Assembly (NCBI GenBank): GCA_036268455.1
Contig: DATAUD010000062.1
Location: 62,001 to 126,000, forward strand
Direction: 5' to 3'
Origin: DATAUD01 sp036268455
Lineage (GTDB): Bacteria > Verrucomicrobiota > Verrucomicrobiia > Limisphaerales > Palsa-1400
DNA: 64,000 nucleotides
A program made the position numbers and the translations under genes. Below, in pieces: positions 17,415-25,772 of this stretch (position 1 is its first letter; each line of letters starts with the position of its first letter). Under the pieces are notes generated by a model. It made no database searches and was not told where the DNA came from. It saw nothing but the letters and a program-made list of their open reading frames with translations.

Positions 17415-18152
17415 TTAAGTCAAACATGCCTGAATCACGAGGACAGCGCCGATCACAATCAGCCCGGCGTAAACGTATCGGAAAAAACCGTCCCCGCGCA
17501 GCCGATGATTGAGCGCGCGCCCGATCATAATTGCCGCAAACACAACCGGGAGCGAAAACAGAAAATATCGCGTCACGGCGGGCACCCAAAGGCCCACCGC
17601 AACGTAGCCGATCAGCCCGACCAGACTCGCCAACAGGAAATAACCTTGGAGAGTCGCGCGAAAGCGTTGCGGCGACCATCGGCGAAGCGAGCCATACACC
17701 GCCAGGGGTGGCCCGTTCATGCCATAAGCTCCTCCAAGGATTCCGGAGCAAAACCCGGAGCCGAGGAGCCACACTGGATGGTCTTTCTCGAGATGCAACG
17801 TCTTTTTGGCCGTCAGCGAGTATATCGAAAAACCGGCGATGATAATTCCGAGAATCATCTTTACCACGTGACCGTTGGCGCGTGTGAGCAGCAGCAGCCC
17901 CAGCGGAATTCCAAACAAGGATGAAACGACCAGCCAAGCCGCGCTTCGCATTTCGATCTTCCGCCAATCCTGCGCGACAATCACTCCCGCGACCATTACC
18001 GAAATGAGCACCGCCAGCGGCGCGGCGACTTTGACCGGAATGCGCAACGCCAGCAGCGGAACGGCAACCAGCGCCTCGCCGAATCCCAACGCCGACCGAA
18101 TCAGTGTCGCGACGAAAACAACCAACAGCACATGAATGGTAATAAGGTCCAT
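17415..18152 (-). CDS. TauE/SafE family membrane permease
   Basis: 245 residues, about eight hydrophobic segments, with the family pattern ALGFGEALVAVPLLAL near the N-terminus and a second similar repeat (GSGFCSGILGGAYGMNGPPLAVY). The family exports sulfite, sulfoacetate or related organosulfur anions. It runs just upstream of the solute-binding lipoprotein (1-bp gap), an unusual pairing. Substrate unknown. Confidence 0.8.
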   Translation of the reverse strand: MDLITIHVLLVVFVATLIRSALGFGEALVAVPLLALRIPVKVAAPLAVLISVMVAGVIVAQDWRKIEMRSAAWLVVSSLFGIPLGLLLLTRANGHVVKMILGIIIAGFSIYSLTAKKTLHLEKDHPVWLLGSGFCSGILGGAYGMNGPPLAVYGSLRRWSPQRFRATLQGYFLLASLVGLIGYVAVGLWVPAVTRYFLFSLPVVFAAIMIGRALNHRLRGDGFFRYVYAGLIVIGAVLVIQACLT

Positions 18153-18305
18153 CGTTACTCCGGGTTTCGATCACTCTTGATTGCCATATCGCTCTTCATC
18201 CGGCTTGATTGGAGCACATTCAGAGCGGAAAGAAAATCCAACCGTTGGAGTTTCGGGCGCTTTTTTGAAGAAATCCGAAATAAAACTCCAATGGAATGAA
18301 ATTTT

Positions 18306-19418
18306 TTATGCAAAGCGCCCGGGCGCATATGCCTCCGCGGGAATCTCCGGCTTGCGGCCGAGAAGCATGTCGGCCAGCAAACGCCCCGTGCCGAGCGAAG
18401 TTGTGATGCCAAGCCCTTCGTGTCCGGTGGCGAGCCAAATGCGGTTATGCGCGATGCTCGGGCCAATCAGTGGAAGTTTATCCGGCGTCGTTGCGCGATG
18501 GCCCGTCCAGACGCGGCCGTCGGAAATCTTTTCGAGCGACGGCATGTATTCGGCCGCGCGCGCCAGCATGCGGTTCAAAATTTCATGATCCACTTCCGTT
18601 CCGGCCGCGTCAAATTGCCGGGAGGAACCGATCAACAGTTGCCCCGAACGGCGCGGCTGAATGTTAAACGCGACGGAGTCCTTGTTGATCGAATGAGCGC
18701 TTTTGAGATAACCCAACTCCACAATCTGTTGGTGAACGAAGCCGGGATGAGGGTCCGTGATGACAAGGTGGCCCTTGCGCTTGCGCACAGGAACTCCCGG
18801 CATCAACTCGGGCGACCACGGGCCCGCCGCGTTCACGCTGCGTCCCGCGCTGATGCGCGATCCATCGACCAACGTCACACCGCCTTCCGGCAGGAATTCT
18901 TTTACGGTGCAGTTGGGCCGAAATTCGGATCCGCGCCGAAGCGCTTCGTCCATAAAAAACCGCGCGGCGCACGGAGGAAAAAGGACGCCATCGTCCACGA
19001 CGCGCAATCCACCGGCCAGGCCGGGCCGCAGATTCGGCTCCGCGCGGCGCGCGCCTTCGCCATCAAGAAGTTCCACGCGGATTTGCCGGTCAGCGAAATA
19101 TTGCGCCTTGCGGCGCGCCTCGGCCATTTCCTCGTCGTCCGCCGCCACCCACAATGTTCCGCACACTTCGTATTCGACATCGTCGGGAAGCTCGTCGCGC
19201 GCTTGCAGCCACAATCGGCGCGAATACTCTGTCAACGCAAACTGCGCCGGCGAATCGTCCATCAGCACGATATGCCCCATCCCGGCGGACGTTGTCCCGC
19301 CCGCGAGAACGCCGCGATCCAGGACCAGCGTCTTAAGCCCGCCCCTCACGCATTCCGCCGCGCACGCCGCGCCAATAATTCCCGCGCCGGCGATAATGAC
19401 GTCAAAAGTCTCGCTCAC
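18306..19418 (-). CDS. FAD-dependent amine/amino-acid oxidase (DAO family), candidate D-hydroxyproline dehydrogenase
   Basis: 370 residues from the GTG at 19418, which overlaps the GH127 stop by 4 bp (GTGA) and starts the protein just before the FAD motif IIAGAGIIGAACA. The C-terminal RVWTGHRATTPDKLPLIGPS is typical of glycine oxidase/D-amino-acid dehydrogenase proteins. In trans-4-hydroxyproline catabolism an enzyme of this family oxidises cis-4-hydroxy-D-proline to pyrroline-hydroxycarboxylate. The epimerase and DHDPS-family deaminase of that pathway are encoded divergently at 21.3-23.2 kb, which supports that role. Other D-amino acids remain possible. Confidence 0.85.
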   Translation of the reverse strand: MSETFDVIIAGAGIIGAACAAECVRGGLKTLVLDRGVLAGGTTSAGMGHIVLMDDSPAQFALTEYSRRLWLQARDELPDDVEYEVCGTLWVAADDEEMAEARRKAQYFADRQIRVELLDGEGARRAEPNLRPGLAGGLRVVDDGVLFPPCAARFFMDEALRRGSEFRPNCTVKEFLPEGGVTLVDGSRISAGRSVNAAGPWSPELMPGVPVRKRKGHLVITDPHPGFVHQQIVELGYLKSAHSINKDSVAFNIQPRRSGQLLIGSSRQFDAAGTEVDHEILNRMLARAAEYMPSLEKISDGRVWTGHRATTPDKLPLIGPSIAHNRIWLATGHEGLGITTSLGTGRLLADMLLGRKPEIPAEAYAPGRFA

Positions 19419-21271
19419 GGCGAAATTATGTCCCAATACACTTCGTAATTGCGCCGATAAATTTTGTAGAACGGCTGCAAAAGCATTGTCTGCGGCTCTT
19501 CCTTCCCAGGAACGCGAAACGTGAATCCAACGAAGCCCGCGGTTTCGTTGGCCAGCGGCCGCAATGCGCTCAACCACGCTCCCGCCTCGCTCACAATTTC
19601 CGGATGCGGCGCTTTCGGGTCGATGGCCGCCGCCAACACCAGCGGGCCGTCGAGAATCGCCACCCGATTCGGGTTATCCGCGAATCCTTCCTCGTGCAAT
19701 TCAAAAGGCATCGTGATCTCGATTTGATCGCCATTCTTCCATTGGCGCTTGATCGCCACGTAAGTGCCCGGTTCGCTGGCGTCCACTTTCTCGCGGTTGA
19801 CGGTGATCTCAAAACCGTGACGCGCCCAGCCCGGATGCCGCACTTTAATTTCCAATTCCACCGGCGCGTTGTAACAATTCAGCGTCAGCCGGCTTTGCTC
19901 TCCTTCTGGAAAATCGGTGTCCTGCCGCACTTTGAGCTTCTTCTCCTTCCAGTCCAATTCCGAGCCGATGAATTCGTTGACGTAAAGCTGGCTCTCGTTG
20001 TGAAAATAAATGCTGTCGCCGTACTTGCTGTGGTTCTCCACACCGGTGCCGGTGCAGCACCAGAAATCGTCGTCGGGCGTGTTGAAGCGCTTGCGCGACC
20101 CGGCCCGCAACGGCACGTAATAGCACATCATCCCGGTCTCCGGATTTTGCGAGGCCAGAATGTGATTGCACAGCGCGCGCTCGTAATAATCGGCATACTC
20201 CGGCCGCGGGTCCCAACAAAACAAATGCCGCGTCAGCTTGAGCATATTGTAGCTGTTGCACGTCTCGGTCGTGTTTGATCCCATGTGCGAAAGGCTGTTG
20301 GTCGGCGTGAACATTTCCCCGTCGCTGTCGCCTCCGATGACGTAACTGCGATGGCGCACAACCGTCTCCCAGAAGTTGCTCGCGCCCGCCGCCAATTTCT
20401 CGTCTCCCGTCAATTCGTATTGACGCGCCAGCCCGATGAATTTCGGTATCTGTGTGTTCGCGTGCAGCCCCGTCAATTTGTCCTGCCCCGCCTCCAGCGG
20501 GTCAATCACGCGGTGATGATTGAAACGCAGCGACATCTCCAAATACTTTTTCTCGCCGGTCAGGCCGTAGAGATTGGCCAGCGCTTCGTTCATCCCGCCC
20601 TGCTCCGTCTGGAGCATCGCCTGCATCTGCTCATCCGTGAGCCGCGAATTGCGCGCCACCACCCAATCGCCAAACTTTCGAGCCATATCGAGCGCCTGCC
20701 CAGCATGGCAATCCACATACACGTCCTCCAATCCCGCAAGGATTTTGTGAAGCGTGTAATACGGCGCCCACACGGGCTTGCGTTGCTCAACCCGCTCGAT
20801 GAAAGTTTCGGGAAACGCGCTCAAGTATCCCCCGCCCAACTTATCCTGGCATTCACCCAGCGCCCGCATCACCACCTGTGCCTTCTCACTGTAGCGCCCG
20901 TCGCCGGTCGCGGCATACATTTGCGCGCACGCCGACATGTAATGGCCCACAAAATGTCCCCGCAATTCGCAAGTCGGAGATTCCCATCCGCCCAACGGCT
21001 CGGCATGAGAAGGCAACCCGGCGTTGACGCGGAAATTGCGCACCAACCGATCGGTGTCAAGCGAAAGCAAATAAGCGCCGTCCAAATCCATCGCGTGGAG
21101 GAATGGGCCGTTCGACAATCGCACTTCCTGAAGCGGAAACGCCCAAACCTTCAGCTTGCCCGCCGGCTCAACTTTATCCCGCGTGTAGCCGAGGGCCAAA
21201 GAATCCGCGGGACTCGTGGAAACCGCAGCCAGAAAAGCCAGCAAAGACATTGATGGAAGCCCGAAGTTCAT
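19415..21271 (-). CDS. GH127 beta-L-arabinofuranosidase, exported
   Basis: 618 residues with a short signal peptide. It has an (alpha/alpha)6 barrel typical of GH127 and later beta domains. Residues matching the Bifidobacterium enzyme HypBA1 are visible: Glu319 in DGEMF (acid/base candidate), Glu336 and Cys338 in TTETCNSY, and Cys405-Cys406 in FWCCTGTG (zinc ligands and Cys nucleophile). HypBA1 removes beta-L-arabinofuranose from hydroxyproline-linked arabinosides of plant cell-wall glycoproteins. Overlap with the downstream amine oxidase gene links sugar removal with hydroxyproline use. Confidence 0.9.
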   Translation of the reverse strand: MNFGLPSMSLLAFLAAVSTSPADSLALGYTRDKVEPAGKLKVWAFPLQEVRLSNGPFLHAMDLDGAYLLSLDTDRLVRNFRVNAGLPSHAEPLGGWESPTCELRGHFVGHYMSACAQMYAATGDGRYSEKAQVVMRALGECQDKLGGGYLSAFPETFIERVEQRKPVWAPYYTLHKILAGLEDVYVDCHAGQALDMARKFGDWVVARNSRLTDEQMQAMLQTEQGGMNEALANLYGLTGEKKYLEMSLRFNHHRVIDPLEAGQDKLTGLHANTQIPKFIGLARQYELTGDEKLAAGASNFWETVVRHRSYVIGGDSDGEMFTPTNSLSHMGSNTTETCNSYNMLKLTRHLFCWDPRPEYADYYERALCNHILASQNPETGMMCYYVPLRAGSRKRFNTPDDDFWCCTGTGVENHSKYGDSIYFHNESQLYVNEFIGSELDWKEKKLKVRQDTDFPEGEQSRLTLNCYNAPVELEIKVRHPGWARHGFEITVNREKVDASEPGTYVAIKRQWKNGDQIEITMPFELHEEGFADNPNRVAILDGPLVLAAAIDPKAPHPEIVSEAGAWLSALRPLANETAGFVGFTFRVPGKEEPQTMLLQPFYKIYRRNYEVYWDIISP

Positions 21272-21311
21272 GCGTAATTACTTTAGACTCCTTATTAACT
21301 GAAGCATTCGC

Positions 21312-21330
21312 TTTGTAAAGCCTTTACAAA
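21312..21330. promoter_or_regulatory. Perfect 19-bp palindrome in divergent promoter, candidate operator
   Basis: TTTGTAAAGCCTTTACAAA: 9-bp arms around a central C. It lies in the 77-bp gap between the GH127 start (21271, minus) and the DHDPS-family start (21349, plus), about 40 bp upstream of one and 19 bp upstream of the other. The form is like LacI- or GntR-type operators. A single bound regulator could control both arms. No regulator gene is adjacent. Confidence 0.7.
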
Positions 21331-21348
21331 AAAGACCATTTCGGGAAC

Positions 21349-22269
21349 ATGGTCGAAAATTTAATGAGCACGAGCGAGCCATTTTGGCAGGGTGTTTTTC
21401 CGGCGATCACCACCCAACTCAAGAGCGATTACTCCATTGACTTGGAGGCGACGGCTCGTCACGCGGAGGTTTTGATCGAGTCTGGCGTGGCTGGGCTTAT
21501 TTTCCTCGGCTCGCTCGGCGAAAATCAGGCCATGCGCCGGGAGGAAAAACGCGCCGTCATTGAGTCCATGGTCAAAGCGGTCAATGGCCGCGTGCCCGTC
21601 CTTAGTGGCGTTGCCGAAAGCAGCACCGAAGAGGCGTGCATCTATGTGCGTGATGTCGAGAAGTTGGGCGCGAATGGGGTCATGGTGATGCCGGCCATGT
21701 TATATAAAGGGGATGAACGCGAAACGCTCGCGCATTTCCGGACCGTGGCCCAGGCGAGCGGACTTCCGATGATGATTTATAACAATCCAATCAGTTACGC
21801 GAATGACGTGACGCCGGAAATGCTCGAACAACTCGCGGACCAGAAAAATTTTATCGCGTTGAAGGAAAGCTCCGGCGATGTGCGCCGCATTACCGATGTG
21901 CGCAATAAAGTGGGCAATCGTTACGCGATTTTCACCGGTGTAGATGACCTCGCTTTGGAGGCTTCCATTTTAGGCATAGACGGATGGGTGGCCGGTAGCG
22001 GCATCGCGTTTCCGCGAGAGAACCAGCATTTCTGGCAATTGACTCGTGATGGAAAGTGGGACGCGGCCCGCGCCTTCTATCGGTGGTTCACGCCATTACT
22101 CCACTTAGACACCAGCACAAAATTCGTTCAATACATCAAGCTGGCGGTCCAGGAATGCGGCTTGGGGGTGGAATGGGTCCGCCCGCCGCGATTGCCCCTG
22201 GCCGGCGCGGAACGGGAGCGAATCCTCAAGATCATCCATCGCGGCATCGCCACCAGGCCGGCAATATGA
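21349..22269 (+). CDS. DHDPS/NAL-family lyase, candidate pyrroline-4-hydroxy-2-carboxylate deaminase
   Basis: 306 residues, TIM barrel of the dihydrodipicolinate synthase family, with GSLGENQAM, the Tyr in MIYNNP and the Schiff-base Lys in ALKESS. A second Met at 21364 is an equally good start. The stop overlaps the 4-hydroxyproline epimerase start by 4 bp (ATGA), which argues against a lysine-pathway dapA. In bacterial hydroxyproline degradation a member of this family deaminates pyrroline-4-hydroxy-2-carboxylate to alpha-ketoglutarate semialdehyde. That semialdehyde's dehydrogenase is not in the window. Confidence 0.85.
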   Translation: MVENLMSTSEPFWQGVFPAITTQLKSDYSIDLEATARHAEVLIESGVAGLIFLGSLGENQAMRREEKRAVIESMVKAVNGRVPVLSGVAESSTEEACIYVRDVEKLGANGVMVMPAMLYKGDERETLAHFRTVAQASGLPMMIYNNPISYANDVTPEMLEQLADQKNFIALKESSGDVRRITDVRNKVGNRYAIFTGVDDLALEASILGIDGWVAGSGIAFPRENQHFWQLTRDGKWDAARAFYRWFTPLLHLDTSTKFVQYIKLAVQECGLGVEWVRPPRLPLAGAERERILKIIHRGIATRPAI

Positions 22270-23189
22270 ACCGAATTCATGTTATTGACTCTCACACGGC
22301 CGGGGAGCCGACCCGGATCATTGTGAGCGGCGGACCTCGTCTGCTGGGCTACAGCGCCGCCGAGAAACTCAACGACTTTCGGCAGCATCACGATTTGTTT
22401 CGTTCCGCTGTGGTCAACGAACCGCGCGGTTCGGATGTCTTGGTTGGCGGCATTCTTGTTGACCCGTCGGATGAATCCTGCGCAGCCGGAATTATTTTTT
22501 TTAACAACGTAGGCTACCTGGGAATGTGCGGCCACGGCGCCATTGGGTTAATCGTGACCCTTGCGCACATGGATCGCATTAAACCGGGCGAACACAAAAT
22601 CGAGACTCCCGTGGGCGTCGTCACCGCGCTGCTGCACGACGACGGAACCGTTTCCGTGAGCAATGTTCCAAGTTATCGCAAGGCGAAGGATGTTACAATT
22701 GACGCGACTGGCATCGGAGTGATTAAGGGCGACGTCGCCTGGGGCGGGAACTGGTTTTATCTCGTGGAAAATCACGGACAGTCAATTGAATTTTCCAACG
22801 TTGAAATGTTAAGGGAGTTTTGCCAGCGCATCCGCAAAGCCATCAACGCGCAAGGATTTCCGGAAGTGGATCACATTGAGTTGTTCGGTCCCTCTTCAAG
22901 TGCCGGAGCAAATAGCCGGAACTTCGTGCTTTGCCCGGGCGGCGCGTATGATCGTTCGCCCTGCGGCACAGGAACGAGCGCGAAACTCGCGTGCCTCGCG
23001 GCCGACGGAAAATTAGCGGAAGGCGAACAGTGGGTCCAGGAGAGCATCATCGGCAGCCGGTTCACGGCCTCGTACCGCAGGGTGGGCGACCAGATTATTC
23101 CGACGATCACGGGCGCCGCTTATGTGAACGCGGAGACGACGTTGCTTTTGAACGAGAAAGATCCGCTGTGCTGGGGACTTCATCCGTAA
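22266..23189 (+). CDS. 4-hydroxyproline 2-epimerase (proline racemase superfamily)
   Basis: 307 residues from the ATG at 22266. Both catalytic Cys of a racemase/epimerase are present: Cys88 in MCGHG and Cys233 in DRSPCGTGTS, which separates it from the Thr-containing hydroxyproline dehydratases. The N-terminus IDSHTAGEPTRII is typical of 4-hydroxyproline epimerases. It would interconvert trans-4-hydroxy-L-proline and cis-4-hydroxy-D-proline, the first step of the pathway. It is coupled to the deaminase upstream and followed 11 bp later by a peptide transporter. Confidence 0.92.
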   Translation: MNRIHVIDSHTAGEPTRIIVSGGPRLLGYSAAEKLNDFRQHHDLFRSAVVNEPRGSDVLVGGILVDPSDESCAAGIIFFNNVGYLGMCGHGAIGLIVTLAHMDRIKPGEHKIETPVGVVTALLHDDGTVSVSNVPSYRKAKDVTIDATGIGVIKGDVAWGGNWFYLVENHGQSIEFSNVEMLREFCQRIRKAINAQGFPEVDHIELFGPSSSAGANSRNFVLCPGGAYDRSPCGTGTSAKLACLAADGKLAEGEQWVQESIIGSRFTASYRRVGDQIIPTITGAAYVNAETTLLLNEKDPLCWGLHP

Positions 23190-23200
23190 AGACTGACGCT

Positions 23201-24496
23201 GTGGCAACGCAATTCCCCAAACAAATCAAATACATTATCGGCAACGAGGCTTGCGAGCGGTTCAGCTATTACGGCGTGCTGGGGATTTTGGAACTGTACC
23301 TCAAAGACCGGATGAAAATGGGGGACAACGGCGCGACGGAGGTGCTGCATTATTTTGGAGCAGCGGTGTATTTCCTGCCGCTCTTCGGAGGCTGGCTGGC
23401 TGATCGTTATTGGGGGAGATACGGGACGATTCTCGGCATCTCGCTCTTTTATTGCCTCGGGCACGGTTGCATGGCGGCCTTCGGCGATACACGGACGGGA
23501 TTGTTTTGCGGGCTTGCGCTCTTGGCGATCGGCGCGGGCGGCATAAAGCCTTGTGTATCGGCTTTTGTCGGCGACCAATTTGGAGCGCATGAGGACGAAG
23601 CGCTGACCAAGGTGTATGGCTGGTTTTATTGGGCGATTAATCTGGGGGCGGCGTTTGCATTTTTTGTCATTCCAATTATCCGGCGCGAAGCGGGGTATCG
23701 GTGGGCGTTTGGTGTGCCGGGAATTTTTATGGGGCTGGCAACTTTTATTTTTTGGCTGGGCAGAAAAAAGTATATCCGCCAGCCGCCCGCACGATCCCGG
23801 GTTACCGCGACTCCTTCCGAATCATCCCGCAAAACTGACGCAAAAGCCGTCCGGCGCATCCTGATGATCTTTATCACAGTGCCGATGTTCTGGGCGCTGT
23901 TTAACCAGGTCAACAGCACCTGGATTTTGCAGGGGACCGCCATGATTCCAATGTGGAAGTGGGGCGATAACTTCCTCATCAACGGCGAAACAATGCAGTC
24001 AGCGGGCGCGATCCTGGTGATGATTTGGGTGCCGATCCTGACGCTTTTCGTTTATCCGACGCTCGAAAAAATTGGGATCAAACCGACGGCGTTACGCCGG
24101 ATGTCGGCGGGGATGGTTTTGGGCGCGGTGGCGTTTGTCGGGTCCGGTCTTTTGCAGGCGCAATTGGACCGGGGCGCCCATCTTAGCATCGCGTGGCAAT
24201 TGGTTCCTTACGTCGTTCTCGAAGCGGGCGAAGTGATGCTTTCGGCCACCGCGCTGGAATTCGCCTTTTCACAGGCGCCGCCGAACATGAAAAGCATCAT
24301 CACCAGCTTTTGGCTGATGACGATTGCCGGCGGGCACTTTCTGATGGCGACATTCACCGGCCTGAATGAGAATTATATTCATGCGCATGGAGCGTCGCAG
24401 TTTTATCTGTTTGCGGTCCTCATGTTTATCGTCGCGGCCATCTTTATCGGCTGCGCTGTAGCTTATAAACCGGTTCAATTCCAAGATGAAAACTAA
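23201..24496 (+). CDS. POT/PTR family proton-dependent oligopeptide transporter
   Basis: 431 residues from the GTG at 23201; the frame continues upstream inside the epimerase gene, so a start after its stop is preferred. It carries the POT signature NEACERFSYYG and GGIKPCVSAFVGDQF, with 12 or so membrane segments. Such carriers import di- and tripeptides with protons. Placed in a hydroxyproline operon, uptake of Hyp-containing peptides from degraded extensin or collagen is the simplest explanation; this is inferred from context. It overlaps the next gene by 11 bp. Confidence 0.88.
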   Translation: MATQFPKQIKYIIGNEACERFSYYGVLGILELYLKDRMKMGDNGATEVLHYFGAAVYFLPLFGGWLADRYWGRYGTILGISLFYCLGHGCMAAFGDTRTGLFCGLALLAIGAGGIKPCVSAFVGDQFGAHEDEALTKVYGWFYWAINLGAAFAFFVIPIIRREAGYRWAFGVPGIFMGLATFIFWLGRKKYIRQPPARSRVTATPSESSRKTDAKAVRRILMIFITVPMFWALFNQVNSTWILQGTAMIPMWKWGDNFLINGETMQSAGAILVMIWVPILTLFVYPTLEKIGIKPTALRRMSAGMVLGAVAFVGSGLLQAQLDRGAHLSIAWQLVPYVVLEAGEVMLSATALEFAFSQAPPNMKSIITSFWLMTIAGGHFLMATFTGLNENYIHAHGASQFYLFAVLMFIVAAIFIGCAVAYKPVQFQDEN

Positions 24497-25577
24497 GACT
24501 ATCCTGCTTTTGCTCACCTTAACGTTATCAGCGGCTATCGTGCCGGCGGCGGATTATCCCGCGCCGGCGGAGGGCGATCTCGTCATACATAATTTTCGGT
24601 TTGAGTCGGGGCAAACGCTGCCGGAATTGCGATTGCATTATCGGACACTCGGCTCGCCGCGTCGCGACAGCAAGGGCATCGTTCGAAATGCCGTTTTGAT
24701 TCTTCACGGCACGACCGGGAGCGGCGCGCAGTTTATCCGGCCAGAATTTGCCGGGGAACTTTTTGGCAAAGGCCAGCCACTCGACGCGTCTCAATATTTT
24801 CTCATCCTGCCTGATGGCATCGGCCACGGGAAATCGAGCAAGCCGAGCGACGGCCTGCGCGCATTGTTTCCGAATTACGGCTATCGAGACATGGTCGAGG
24901 CGCAATATCGGCTTGTGACGGATGGATTGAAGGTGAATCACCTTCGGCTGATTATGGGAACTTCGATGGGCGGGATGCACACCTGGCTTTGGGGGGAAAT
25001 TCATCCCGGTTTTATGGATGCGCTCGTGCCGCTGGCGAGTTTGCCGACGCAAATTTCGGGGCGCAATCGCGTGTGGCGCCGAATGATCATCGATTCCATT
25101 CGCGGCGCGCCTGATTGGCAGGATGGCAATTATACGGCCCAGCCTTACGGGCTGCGTCTCGCGGCGGAAATGCTTTATTTCATGGGCGAAAATCCGGCGT
25201 TGCGATTGCGGGAGGCGCCGACGATTCGGAAGGCGGACACCGTGCTCAACAATTACGTGGCGCGGTTTTGCGCCGATTCTGACGCCAACGACGTGCTTTA
25301 TGCGCTGGAGGCATCGGGCGATTACGATCCTGGCCCGGGCCTGGAAAAGATCACAGCGCCGCTTCTGGCAATTAATTCAGCCGATGACCTGATCAACCCG
25401 CCGGACCAGGGAGTGCTTGAACGCGAGATCAGGCGCGTGAGGCACGGCAGGGCGATTGTGATTCCTGAGAGCGACCAAACGGTGGGACATGGCAGCCACA
25501 CCAAAGCAGTGCTTTGGGAAAAGGCTTTTGTGAGGTTTTTGAATAAAACCGAATCGCAAAAAGACCAATCGAAATGA
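24486..25577 (+). CDS. Exported alpha/beta hydrolase, homoserine acetyltransferase-like
   Basis: 363 residues with a Sec signal (KTKTILLLLTLTLSAAIVPAAD). The fold resembles MetX: LILHGTTGSG, the nucleophile Ser in GTSMGGMHT, the Asp in NSADDLINPP and the His in VGHGSH. Because it is exported, a biosynthetic acetyltransferase role is unlikely; an esterase or peptidase-like hydrolase is more probable. It is the last gene of the hydroxyproline-type operon by overlap with the transporter. Confidence 0.78.
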   Translation: MKTKTILLLLTLTLSAAIVPAADYPAPAEGDLVIHNFRFESGQTLPELRLHYRTLGSPRRDSKGIVRNAVLILHGTTGSGAQFIRPEFAGELFGKGQPLDASQYFLILPDGIGHGKSSKPSDGLRALFPNYGYRDMVEAQYRLVTDGLKVNHLRLIMGTSMGGMHTWLWGEIHPGFMDALVPLASLPTQISGRNRVWRRMIIDSIRGAPDWQDGNYTAQPYGLRLAAEMLYFMGENPALRLREAPTIRKADTVLNNYVARFCADSDANDVLYALEASGDYDPGPGLEKITAPLLAINSADDLINPPDQGVLEREIRRVRHGRAIVIPESDQTVGHGSHTKAVLWEKAFVRFLNKTESQKDQSK

Positions 25578-25772
25578 AATATACGGACTTAATTTGGAAC
25601 TCAGAAAATCAGGAATGGAAAGCGGGAAAATATGCCCCGCCGCTATGCAGGCGCCTTCTCTTTTTTTCTCCACAAACGGACAGCCGAGTCCAAAAATTGC
25701 GCGCAGCAGCGTGTTGGAAAGCATCTCCAACTTCTCCGCTTGATCGACATTGGAAGAAGCGCGTTTAGCAGC

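Noticed and set aside
21349..22269. dapA (lysine pathway)
   Set aside because: The gene overlaps a hydroxyproline epimerase and faces a DAO-type oxidase gene, so a hydroxyproline deaminase role fits better.
24486..25577. Homoserine O-acetyltransferase (metX)
   Set aside because: The fold is similar, but the Sec signal peptide and operon context argue for an exported hydrolase.
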